A stretch of 25,980 bases of DNA from a virus. A program made the position numbers and the translations under genes. Positions 13,315 to 19,725 of the stretch are shown here, in pieces (the stretch's first letter is position 1; the number at the start of each line of letters is the position of its first letter). The notes below the pieces were generated by a model. The model was not told where the DNA came from, did not search any database, and saw nothing but the letters and a program-made list of their open reading frames with translations. The stretch is from the IMG/VR virus record IMGVR_UViG_3300048033_000646, positions 1-25,980 of that record; one strand, 5' to 3'.

Positions 13315-14312
13315 AAATAAGTGACTTATCTGAAGACGGAAGAATTGTTAAAGGTGTTAACACTACTGTTGATGTTGCTCCTAACGAAATCAAAACACAA
13401 GCCGCTAAGTTTGGCAATACTGTAGACAAAGACGGTAAGCCACCTACATTATCTAAAAAAGTAAAAGGCAACTCAACTAATGTATTGTTTAACTTGGGTC
13501 TCACCGAAGGCATTAAACTACGTTTAGAGCGTGATAAACACATCGATGTGCTGCACATTATGGATACCAAAGACAAGCAACGTATAGAAGTACGTGGTAA
13601 AAAAGGCTACGAAACCGGCGGGTATGATGCTAATGATAAATTACATCAAGTATTAGATCGTGTAGGTAAAGCAGCAAACATTGCAGAACTAATTAATGGC
13701 GAAGTTGTAAGTATTAATCCTAATCATCCACAAGGTACTAGAGCAATACGTACAGCACGAGATGTGCTACAAACTGAAGAAAAACGTTTTACAGCTATGG
13801 AACAGGCTTGCATAGAAGGCGGTCATGATATAACTGATCTTTACGAAAAAGAATCTGCACCTAAAAAACCGGGTAGACTGTTTACCCAGTTACAAAATTT
13901 TGCAGAAGGTAAGAACAGTGGACCACAAATGACTCCTGATGAGATAGAATTTGAGTTATTACGTGATGCAGAGAAGCGTAGACTTGCAGGCGAATATAAA
14001 AATTTAGGGCCTGAGCTGTTTGTGCTTTCATATGGAGCAGCGTTAGCACAAAGTATTGCCGCATATATTGGTATGACTGAATTGACAGCATTGCAAAGAT
14101 TTTTAGCAAAGAAAGGTATAGATGCAGTTAGTGAAAACTTTGCTGACGGTAAGAAAAAAGGCAAAAGCAGACCTGGTAGAGTAAAGAAGTCAGGTGCTAG
14201 TTGTAATGGAAGCGTTACAGCACTACGCAAACGTGCTAAAAAAGCAAGTGGCGAAAAGGCTAAAATGTATCATTGGTGTGCGAACATGAAGTCAGGTAGA
14301 AAGAAGAAATAA
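13311..14312 (+). CDS. Late protein with basic Cys-containing C-terminal module, 333 aa
   Basis: Not assigned to a known function. It starts MKISDLSED, followed by a lysine-rich domain (about 20-130) and a mostly helical middle with EEKRFTAMEQACIEGGHDIT and a hydrophobic helix FVLSYGAALAQSIAAYIG. The last ~55 residues are a distinct basic module: KSRPGRVKKSGASCNGSVTA, then ASGEKAKMYHWCANMKSGRK, with two Cys and one His. I recall this ending attached to varied marine phage proteins, comparable to the HNC/WSC module of the gene at 11295. It is coupled to both neighbours (ATGA before, TAATG after). An internal or virion role is inferred. Confidence 0.72.
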   Translation: MKISDLSEDGRIVKGVNTTVDVAPNEIKTQAAKFGNTVDKDGKPPTLSKKVKGNSTNVLFNLGLTEGIKLRLERDKHIDVLHIMDTKDKQRIEVRGKKGYETGGYDANDKLHQVLDRVGKAANIAELINGEVVSINPNHPQGTRAIRTARDVLQTEEKRFTAMEQACIEGGHDITDLYEKESAPKKPGRLFTQLQNFAEGKNSGPQMTPDEIEFELLRDAEKRRLAGEYKNLGPELFVLSYGAALAQSIAAYIGMTELTALQRFLAKKGIDAVSENFADGKKKGKSRPGRVKKSGASCNGSVTALRKRAKKASGEKAKMYHWCANMKSGRKKK

Positions 14313-14416
14313 TGGACATAGAGTATTACGTTAAAAAGTACAAAGAACACGAAGAACAAAGACTAAGTACTAACGAACGCAATGCATTTTGGAGGAAATA
14401 TAATGAAAATAAATGA
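14312..14416 (+). CDS. Tiny highly charged protein, 34 aa
   Basis: A 34-codon frame starting at the TAATG junction with the preceding stop: MDIEYYVKKYKEHEEQRLST, then NERNAFWRKYNENK. It is entirely helical and charged in composition. The ATG overlaps the upstream stop, which suggests reinitiation, and the next gene starts inside its end. The alternative is that the segment is only the leader of the 14403 gene, since GGAGG for that gene lies within it. Moderate confidence. Confidence 0.5.
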   Translation: MDIEYYVKKYKEHEEQRLSTNERNAFWRKYNENK

Positions 14417-14681
14417 ATTACTAGCAGAAGAAAAAAGAGATACACATTGCTCAGACAGATGCTGTGGTAGTGATGTTAAAGCAGAAGATTGTACGTGTGC
14501 TCCATCATGCCCACATTGTAATTGTAACGCTGTTAAAGAAACTGCTTCGGCAGGCGGAATGGGTGCAGGATCTTTTGCTTCTAGTATGGGTGGCGGCAAC
14601 GGATTTGCAAATGGCGGTATTGGTACTATTAGTAGAGCCGGTACTGTAAACAAAAAACGTAAGAAGAAAAAACAAAACTGA
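14403..14681 (+). CDS. Cys-rich small protein with Gly-rich and basic tail, 92 aa
   Basis: A 92-residue protein in four parts: a short N-terminus MKINELLAEEKRD, a Cys cluster (residues 16-41) with eight cysteines and two histidines (HCSDRCCGSD, DCTCAPSCPHCNC), a Gly/Ala/Ser-rich linker, and a Lys/Arg tail (KKRKKKKQN). The Cys/His density suggests one or two bound zinc ions. The start is ATG 14403 with a strong GGAGG about 10 bases upstream; an ATG at 14382 is too early for that site. The stop codon overlaps the late promoter of the next gene. It could be a packaged DNA-binding protein; function unknown. Confidence 0.75.
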   Translation: MKINELLAEEKRDTHCSDRCCGSDVKAEDCTCAPSCPHCNCNAVKETASAGGMGAGSFASSMGGGNGFANGGIGTISRAGTVNKKRKKKKQN

Positions 14682-14687
14682 TAAATA
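14680..14687 (+). promoter_or_regulatory. T4-type late promoter, GATAAATA
   Basis: GATAAATA overlaps the TGA of the Cys-rich gene. Predicted +1 is about 14693, giving a leader of about 25 bases with TTGGAG before ATG 14718. It probably drives the 14718-19050 group. Confidence 0.6.
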
Positions 14688-14717
14688 CGTTATACTAGTA
14701 TAATTGGAGCAGCTCTA

Positions 14718-15056
14718 ATGAGAAAAGAAGAATTTAAAGAAGGTTTAGGCGATTTAGCCGATATGGCCGAACGCGATCACGAAGTACAAATGGCTCGTGC
14801 TGATTTGTACAAAATTGCAAAGTATGCAATTCAGTTACACGACATGATGAAAAATGTAACAGAAGCAGAAGGACTACAAGGTTGGCAACAGGCTAAAATT
14901 ACAAAAGCAGCCGATTACTTAGGATCAGTGTTTCATAATTTAGAATATGAATTAAAGTTTGGCAAAGATCAAGGAATAGTTAACCCTGAGTTGGCAACTG
15001 AATCTTATAAAGAAAAACTAAAATCAAAACTATCTAGTAAGACTACTAACCAATAA
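14718..15056 (+). CDS. Helical hypothetical late protein, 112 aa
   Basis: A 112-residue, all-helical, soluble protein. It opens MRKEEFKEGLGDLADMAERD, continues with ARADLYKIAKYAIQLHDMMK and contains GLQGWQQAKITKAADYLGSV then FHNLEYELKFG, a pattern I associate with short helical domains in marine T4-like virion proteins. There are no Cys or membrane segments. GGAG lies 8 bases before the start and a late promoter sits just upstream, so this is the first gene of a late unit continuing into the 866-aa gene 10 bases later. Function unknown. Confidence 0.75.
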   Translation: MRKEEFKEGLGDLADMAERDHEVQMARADLYKIAKYAIQLHDMMKNVTEAEGLQGWQQAKITKAADYLGSVFHNLEYELKFGKDQGIVNPELATESYKEKLKSKLSSKTTNQ

Positions 15057-15066
15057 GGATTAATAC

Positions 15067-17667
15067 ATGCGTGAAATATCAAGTACGTTAATTCAACAAC
15101 TAGTAACTGACATGCCTACGCCTACAAATGGTGGAGAGATTGCTGCGGCAGTACAGATAGTTGCTAATCGACTACAAGATACTCGTGCTAATCAAAGAGA
15201 GCTTAATGTTAAAGATATAGAAACTACTGCTGCACAATTAATTCAAAGAGCCGGACTCACGGGAGGAATTTATCAAGATCCCTTTGCATCAGACACTCAA
15301 GGCAATGACGGAATAGTTATCATAATAACAGAGTCTGGCCAAGACGGTTATGCAGCTTACGATAATTCAGTCTTTGAAGAAGAAAGCTATGCGGAAAATT
15401 TAGAAACAATATTATCTTCTACTGCAAGACGAGGGTTTCTGCCAAATTGGTTTCAAAGTACTTGGCTACAGTTTGAAGACGAAGGATCATTAAAATATAG
15501 AATTGCTAATGCAGCAGTTAATTTTAGTGACATTGAGAACGCAGTGATACCTGGCGAAACAGATAGCGAAACAAGTGACGAAACAGATAGCGAAACAGGT
15601 GACGAAACAGATAGCGAAACAGGTGACGAGCAAAGAAGCAATCCAACAGGTAACGTTTTACCTCATTTAAACGGATTTGTTGCTGCTGAAAAAGGAGGCC
15701 TGCGAAATGATCGTGACGAAGTTGAAGCCATTGAAGAACTGCAAGAATTTTTAGTTTCTTTAGGATTAAATGTTGGTAATAACGGTGTTGACGGTAAGTA
15801 TGGTCCTAGAACAACAGAAGCAGTACAGGCATTCCAAAGAACACAAATTGACCTAGAACCAGATGGAGACGCAGGTCGATATACAATTAGCAGTATGACT
15901 GATGTAGTAACTGACTTTAATCGTATGCAAGAGTTATTAAATATACTAGAAGAACAAGCGTTAGGCGACAGTGTAGTTCCTTTTCAATATAAAAGTAGTA
16001 TAGCTAAATTATTAGAAAGAAATTTAAATCAAGAAGAGGTTGACGAACTTGAAAGACTTTTACAAAATAATAGACAGTTTATAGATACGTTTCCAGAATT
16101 TAAAAATGATGTAGTTGAAAGAGCAACAACTACTATTCAGAATGGTGGTTTGGTTACTACTAGTGACGAACAAGGTGGCGTAACAAGTGACGAAACAGAT
16201 AGCGAAACAAGTGACGAACAAGGTGGCGTAACAAGTGACGAAACAAGTGGCGTAACAAGTGACGAACAAGGTGGCGTAACAAGTGACGAAACAGATGGCG
16301 AAACAAGTGACGAACAAGGTGGCGTAACAAGTGACGAAACAGGTAGCGAGTCTATCAGTGGAACAGACAACGGTAAGTCCTGGGTTATTAATCAAAACGA
16401 TAATCAAGTAATAGTTACTCCTTCAGATACTGATATTTCTTTAGTATTAAATACACTTGAAGAAGTTGATACAACTAGACAAAGATATGGAGCAGATTTA
16501 GTAGAAGAACGCGATGATGGTCAAAGTGCCTTTATAAATTATTCTTCTTGGCCAAATTTATTAGATGCTTGGATACCGTTAGTAGACGGAGTGCGCACAC
16601 CTGAAGAAGTTGATAATTTTTATAATAACTTTTTTGGCATTGATCAACAAACAGTACCAGAAATGTTGCCACTAAGTGACGAAACCACAGGAGTGTTACG
16701 TCTTGGATTGCAAGGGGCAGATGTTACAGAGGTATATGTTACTAGACAACCAAATACTGACGAGTATACATTTATGCCAGTTAGAGATGGACGTATTCAA
16801 CCTAACGAATCTATTATGAAAACCTTAGACGAGTTAACATCAATAAATAGGAATATTCACGCAATATGTAGCCAGGCACTACTAAGAACAGGCGCTTCTA
16901 GGTCATTAGACGATCTAGGAGATAGTCGAAGACTGGCTCGGCCTACATATTCTACCACAGGTCCGCTCGACGAAGTATTTGCTGCTAATGCTAAACTATA
17001 TTTCCGAACTGATCTAAGCAGACTAGAACAGGATAGACTATTTGAGGCAACTAGAACTAATATAGCTAATACTGAATTATCACAAGAAGTTTTAGAAGAT
17101 TTATTTAATAATGTTGTTTTGTTCCAAAGAGTGTTACGTGGACAACAAGTAACTAGACCATTCCATACAATTGTAATACCAAGAATTCGATCAGATGGTC
17201 CTGATGACTCTCAGTACGATCAACGTGTAGCAGAACGTGAAGAAATAATCGAAGCAGCTACTAGCTTTGTTAACGAGATTAGAGATCTTAAAGATAGAAC
17301 AGATGATTCACAACGATCTGAATACCGTACAGCTTTACAACAATATACTAGAGAAGAACAAGATATAATAATAGATATATGGGAAGTTGTTGATCAAAAC
17401 TTTGGATCAGATGACGCAAAGCTATTATCCGCAATAGCACAAATTACAAGTCCAGAACAATGGGAAAGAATATATAGTGGTTATCAAATAGTGTCAGGCT
17501 CTAGGACCGGACCATGGATTGATATACAAAACCAATGGACAATTAGTCAAGCAACAGAAACTCGTATTAGAAATCATTTTATACGTCATGGCATAATTCA
17601 AATAGGTAACACTAGTAACGAATCATTAGATATTTTATCATTGTACAAGAAAATAAGTAGGTTGTAA
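15067..17667 (+). CDS. Large late protein with PG-binding domain and DE/T/S tandem repeats, 866 aa
   Basis: An 866-residue acidic protein. Residues 1-160 are an unassigned N-terminal domain. Residues 163-186 are three 8-residue DETDSETG-like repeats. Residues about 216-278 form a PG_binding_1-like domain (IEELQEFLVSLGLNV, then GVDGKYGPRTTEAVQAFQRT). Residues 366-428 are a second repeat block (SDEQGGVT and SDET units). Residues about 440-866 are a large unassigned region, mixed alpha/beta then helical. There is no signal peptide or membrane helix. The binding domain suggests contact with host peptidoglycan, so an ejected, internal or tail-associated virion protein is plausible. AAGGATT precedes the ATG. 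The stop overlaps the next ATG (TAATG). No catalytic motif was recognised. Confidence 0.8.
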   Translation: MREISSTLIQQLVTDMPTPTNGGEIAAAVQIVANRLQDTRANQRELNVKDIETTAAQLIQRAGLTGGIYQDPFASDTQGNDGIVIIITESGQDGYAAYDNSVFEEESYAENLETILSSTARRGFLPNWFQSTWLQFEDEGSLKYRIANAAVNFSDIENAVIPGETDSETSDETDSETGDETDSETGDEQRSNPTGNVLPHLNGFVAAEKGGLRNDRDEVEAIEELQEFLVSLGLNVGNNGVDGKYGPRTTEAVQAFQRTQIDLEPDGDAGRYTISSMTDVVTDFNRMQELLNILEEQALGDSVVPFQYKSSIAKLLERNLNQEEVDELERLLQNNRQFIDTFPEFKNDVVERATTTIQNGGLVTTSDEQGGVTSDETDSETSDEQGGVTSDETSGVTSDEQGGVTSDETDGETSDEQGGVTSDETGSESISGTDNGKSWVINQNDNQVIVTPSDTDISLVLNTLEEVDTTRQRYGADLVEERDDGQSAFINYSSWPNLLDAWIPLVDGVRTPEEVDNFYNNFFGIDQQTVPEMLPLSDETTGVLRLGLQGADVTEVYVTRQPNTDEYTFMPVRDGRIQPNESIMKTLDELTSINRNIHAICSQALLRTGASRSLDDLGDSRRLARPTYSTTGPLDEVFAANAKLYFRTDLSRLEQDRLFEATRTNIANTELSQEVLEDLFNNVVLFQRVLRGQQVTRPFHTIVIPRIRSDGPDDSQYDQRVAEREEIIEAATSFVNEIRDLKDRTDDSQRSEYRTALQQYTREEQDIIIDIWEVVDQNFGSDDAKLLSAIAQITSPEQWERIYSGYQIVSGSRTGPWIDIQNQWTISQATETRIRNHFIRHGIIQIGNTSNESLDILSLYKKISRL
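15553..15624 (+). repeat. Three tandem 24-base coding repeats
   Basis: Three near-identical 24-base units encoding (D/G)ETDSET(S/G) at 15553, 15577 and 15601, differing at only a few bases. In-frame multiples of three let copy number vary without a frameshift. They encode an acidic, probably disordered linker before the peptidoglycan-binding domain. Confidence 0.9.
16162..16350 (+). repeat. Composite tandem repeat of 12- and 24-base coding units
   Basis: About 190 bases built from AGTGACGAA-type units encoding SDEQGGVT, SDETDSET, SDETSGVT and SDETDGET, sharing motifs with the 15553 block. SDEQGGVT appears four times. The near-identity of units at the DNA level points to recent expansion. It encodes an acidic linker and is an obvious site for copy-number change. 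Confidence 0.9.
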
Positions 17668-18413
17668 TGAGATATATATTTTTAGAAGAAACACGCGAAG
17701 GTGACAGAATTCAAAATTCTCAACAAATGGCAGATGCATTTGATGAGACTGAATGGGCTAGAATTGCAAATTATTGGATTACACGCAGCGGTTTAAGAGG
17801 CGGTCCTAGTGCAGATTTTAGATCTTTTGGAGATAATGGATTACGAGTTCGTAGAAACTTACAAGCATTTAATAATTCAATTGGCAACAGTATGCCAAAC
17901 ATAACTGCATCGGATTGGATTACTCGAGCAAGTCGATATGGTATTACTGGGTTTACTCCTAATGAAGCAAACTGGGGTGCAATATATCGAAAACTAATCC
18001 GTGGAGTAAATTTTGATTTACCAGACCACTTTGATGACGATACTCCTGCAACGAATGCTGTAGTATTGAATACTACAGAAACATTAAATGACATATCTCA
18101 ATGGGTACCTACTAATAGTACTGGATGGAGTGATCCAATCAGACTAAGAGAGGATTATATACGACCTTGGGTGCGTCAGCTATTTGCAATTCGTGACAAC
18201 AATGTTGACGATGGTCCTTACCGAGTATGGTTTGAGACTTCAACTGTAAACGGTAATGATAATTACGCTCGTGTAACATTATTCGCAACAAGAGATCGAT
18301 TAGTAGATACTATTGAACGCGATGGTAGTATTACTAAAAGGGCAGTTGATCAAGCATTATATACTTGGCTTAGAAATGCTGATAATTTATGGGCTAATTC
18401 GCAGAGAGATTGA
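17667..18413 (+). CDS. Hypothetical late protein, 248 aa
   Basis: Not recognised. A 248-residue soluble protein with N-terminus MRYIFLEETREGDRIQN, Trp-rich throughout (DETEWARIANYWITRSG, TASDWITRASRYGITGF, REDYIRPWVRQLFAIRD), with helical segments in the first half and strands near PYRVWFETSTV and NYARVTLFATRD. There is no Cys, signal peptide or membrane helix. It starts on the stop codon of the 866-aa gene, so the pair is probably translated together and may interact. The 5' end resembles the short M-[RK] openings of other genes in this cluster (FLE at 5-7). Function unknown; late expression inferred from the 14680 promoter. Confidence 0.75.
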   Translation: MRYIFLEETREGDRIQNSQQMADAFDETEWARIANYWITRSGLRGGPSADFRSFGDNGLRVRRNLQAFNNSIGNSMPNITASDWITRASRYGITGFTPNEANWGAIYRKLIRGVNFDLPDHFDDDTPATNAVVLNTTETLNDISQWVPTNSTGWSDPIRLREDYIRPWVRQLFAIRDNNVDDGPYRVWFETSTVNGNDNYARVTLFATRDRLVDTIERDGSITKRAVDQALYTWLRNADNLWANSQRD

Positions 18414-18417
18414 TTAT

Positions 18418-19050
18418 TTGAATTTAGTAAATTTAAATCCTAAGTTTACAACCCTTCCATTTCTTACTAAACCAATAGAGCGATCTTTAGTTGAAACGCT
18501 GCCTTTCAAGGACTTTGACAAAGACGGTTACGAAGTTCCTACTCCATTAGAACATTTGCACTATGAAGCTAACGGGGTAGAACTTAATCGCGAAATCCAA
18601 TACCACATAGCACCTGTACAAGAATGGTACACAGACACTGAATCTAGCGAGCACGGTCTTGTGTTGGATCATTGTATGCTGTTAACACGTTATGCATTTG
18701 CAGGCGATGCTAGAGAACAAATTCAAGAAGTTTGTAAAAATCGTCCTATACTACAGAAGTTACTAAACATTAAACCTAAGTATGGCATTGACTTTAGCTT
18801 GGATTATGTAACCCGTGACATTGTTATGGAAGTGATACACATCGAACAAGACTTTGACAACTTAGACGCTGCCGAAGAAGCAAAGTTTAAACTAGAACAA
18901 ATTATCGATAATACAGATTGGTATGACGGTGCAATGCGTTTATACCAACGTAGAGATGAATGGGAAAACTTATCAAGTGACGACCATTCGGACTATAAGG
19001 CGCAGTTCTTCGGGTGGGAACGTGCGTTTGATAACAAAAAAGTATTTTAA
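18418..19050 (+). CDS. Hypothetical protein, about 211 aa (TTG start)
   Basis: Not assigned. The likely start is TTG 18418, five bases after the preceding stop, with GAGAG upstream; the open frame extends back to 18313 but would overlap the previous gene by 100 bases with unlikely residues. The product begins MNLVNLNPKFTTLPFLTKPI. It contains EHLHYEANGVELNREIQYHI, HGLVLDHCMLLTRYAFAGDA and many Asp/Glu-rich helices ending in FFGWERAFDNKKVF. His/Asp-rich stretches could hold a metal, but no motif is diagnostic. It is soluble with no membrane segment. The stop lies within a small palindrome at the next promoter, so it ends the late unit. Confidence 0.72.
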   Translation: MNLVNLNPKFTTLPFLTKPIERSLVETLPFKDFDKDGYEVPTPLEHLHYEANGVELNREIQYHIAPVQEWYTDTESSEHGLVLDHCMLLTRYAFAGDAREQIQEVCKNRPILQKLLNIKPKYGIDFSLDYVTRDIVMEVIHIEQDFDNLDAAEEAKFKLEQIIDNTDWYDGAMRLYQRRDEWENLSSDDHSDYKAQFFGWERAFDNKKVF

Positions 19051-19055
19051 TACTT
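19040..19055. promoter_or_regulatory. Palindrome overlapping the -35 of the replication promoter
   Basis: AAGTATT (19040-19046), TT, AATACTT (19049-19055): 7-base arms around a 2-base centre, spanning the stop codon of the upstream gene and the first two bases of the -35 hexamer. It could be a repressor operator. On the minus strand it is followed by a T-run, like a weak terminator. Confidence 0.4.
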
Positions 19056-19082
19056 GACATCTATCTAAATATATCGTATAAT
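19054..19082 (+). promoter_or_regulatory. Perfect sigma-70 promoter for the replication genes
   Basis: TTGACA (19054-19059), a 17-base spacer, then TATAAT (19077-19082): an exact consensus match. Predicted +1 is near 19089, about 20 bases before ATG 19110, with AAGGAG in the leader. It likely gives early, host-polymerase transcription of the DsbA-like gene, the membrane gene and gene 43. Confidence 0.88.
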
Positions 19083-19109
19083 AAATGTAAATTAACAAAG
19101 GAGTAATCT

Positions 19110-19370
19110 ATGAGCGATAGAGTATACGGTGCTGACGAAAAGGCAAAACTTGAACGACTGGTACAAGAAGGTGTAACAGTACTACAAGAAGTAGAAGACC
19201 TTAATATGGGTCTTAAAGAAACTGTTAAAGCAGTAGCAGAAGAACTAGATATTAAACCTAGTCTAATTAACAAGGCAATTAAGATTGCACAAAAACGTGA
19301 CTGGGAAAATCATGCTGATGCATACGATGATCTCGAAACACTTATTACTACACTAGGCTACGACAAGTGA
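19110..19370 (+). CDS. DsbA-like double-stranded DNA-binding protein
   Basis: An 86-residue helical protein resembling T4 DsbA, a small dsDNA-binding protein linked to late transcription. The core GLKETVKAVAEELDIKPSLI followed by NKAIKIAQKRDWENH has a helix-turn-helix look, flanked by an acidic N-terminal helix and a C-terminal helix (YDDLETLITTLGY). The length matches T4 DsbA (89 residues). It is the first gene behind a perfect sigma-70 promoter, with AAGGAG at proper spacing. Its stop overlaps the next start (GTGA). Similarity to T4 is by pattern, so the family call is moderate. Confidence 0.68.
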   Translation: MSDRVYGADEKAKLERLVQEGVTVLQEVEDLNMGLKETVKAVAEELDIKPSLINKAIKIAQKRDWENHADAYDDLETLITTLGYDK

Positions 19371-19648
19371 TTAGTCGCATAGGTGATTTTTTTAAAGAAA
19401 GCTATAGGTCAAGTCCTATAGCATTCTATGCCGAAATGATAGAAGCAACACTGCTAATTGGCGCAAGTGCTGTACTAACATTTACTATTTTAGATCCTGC
19501 AACAAAAATATTTGTTCCTATGTATCTTGTAGGCAGTTTGTTGGGTGTAGTAAGTGCTGTGATTAGACAAGCAGCATTTGTTATTGTATTATGCAGTTGG
19601 TTTGTAATGATGAATACTATCGCTCTTTACCAATTGTTTTTTATATAA
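19367..19648 (+). CDS. Small inner-membrane protein, 93 aa (GTG start)
   Basis: A 93-residue integral membrane protein with three hydrophobic segments: about 22-43 (EMIEATLLIGASAVLTFTIL), 47-67 (KIFVPMYLVGSLLGVVSAV) and 70-92 (FVIVLCSWFVMMNTIALYQL). The first 20 residues (ISRIGDFFKESYRSS) are basic, favouring N-in. The start is GTG overlapping the preceding stop (GTGA), which implies coupled translation. It lies between the DsbA-like gene and DNA polymerase, so it is probably expressed early; it could be a membrane anchor for replication or an immunity or exclusion protein. No family recognised. Confidence 0.72.
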   Translation: MISRIGDFFKESYRSSPIAFYAEMIEATLLIGASAVLTFTILDPATKIFVPMYLVGSLLGVVSAVIRQAAFVIVLCSWFVMMNTIALYQLFFI

Positions 19649-19697
19649 TACTATATACTTGTAGGTTCGCTCACTTTACGAGCAGGTAAGAAGGTTA

Positions 19698-19713
19698 GTT
19701 GGCCAGAAGCAAC
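19698..19713 (+). promoter_or_regulatory. Small hairpin before the gene 43 ribosome-binding site
   Basis: GTTG (19698-19701), 8-base loop GCCAGAAG, CAAC (19710-19713), immediately followed by AAGGAG and ATG 19726. T4 gp43 represses its own translation by binding a short hairpin with an 8-base loop just upstream of its Shine-Dalgarno. The layout matches, but the stem here is only 4 bp. Confidence 0.35.
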
Positions 19714-19725
19714 AAGGAGAAATGA

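Noticed and set aside
14699-14704. TATAAT before the 112-aa gene as a sigma-70 promoter
   Set aside because: No -35-like hexamer at 15-19 bases upstream; the GATAAATA late promoter at 14680 explains the region better.
16162-16350. Regular repeats considered as a CRISPR array
   Set aside because: The units are contiguous, in frame, without unique spacers, and encode an acidic linker.
16060-16407. Minus-strand frame with striking Cys/Thr repeats (CFVTCYATLFVTC)
   Set aside because: It is the antisense of the tandem repeats in the 866-aa gene; the periodic pattern is produced by the repeat units, and there is no ribosome site or neighbour on that strand.
16838-16846. ATAAATAG as a further late promoter
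   Set aside because: It lies in the middle of the 866-aa gene with no gene start downstream within 800 bases.
18313-18417. Extension of the 211-aa gene back to ATG 18313
   Set aside because: It would overlap the 248-aa gene by 100 bases, and the extra residues look like an out-of-frame translation; TTG 18418 with GAGAG upstream fits the packing better.
19644-19659. TATAAT and TATACT before gene 43 as promoters
   Set aside because: Neither has a TTGACA-like hexamer at usable spacing; gene 43 can be read from the perfect promoter at 19054.
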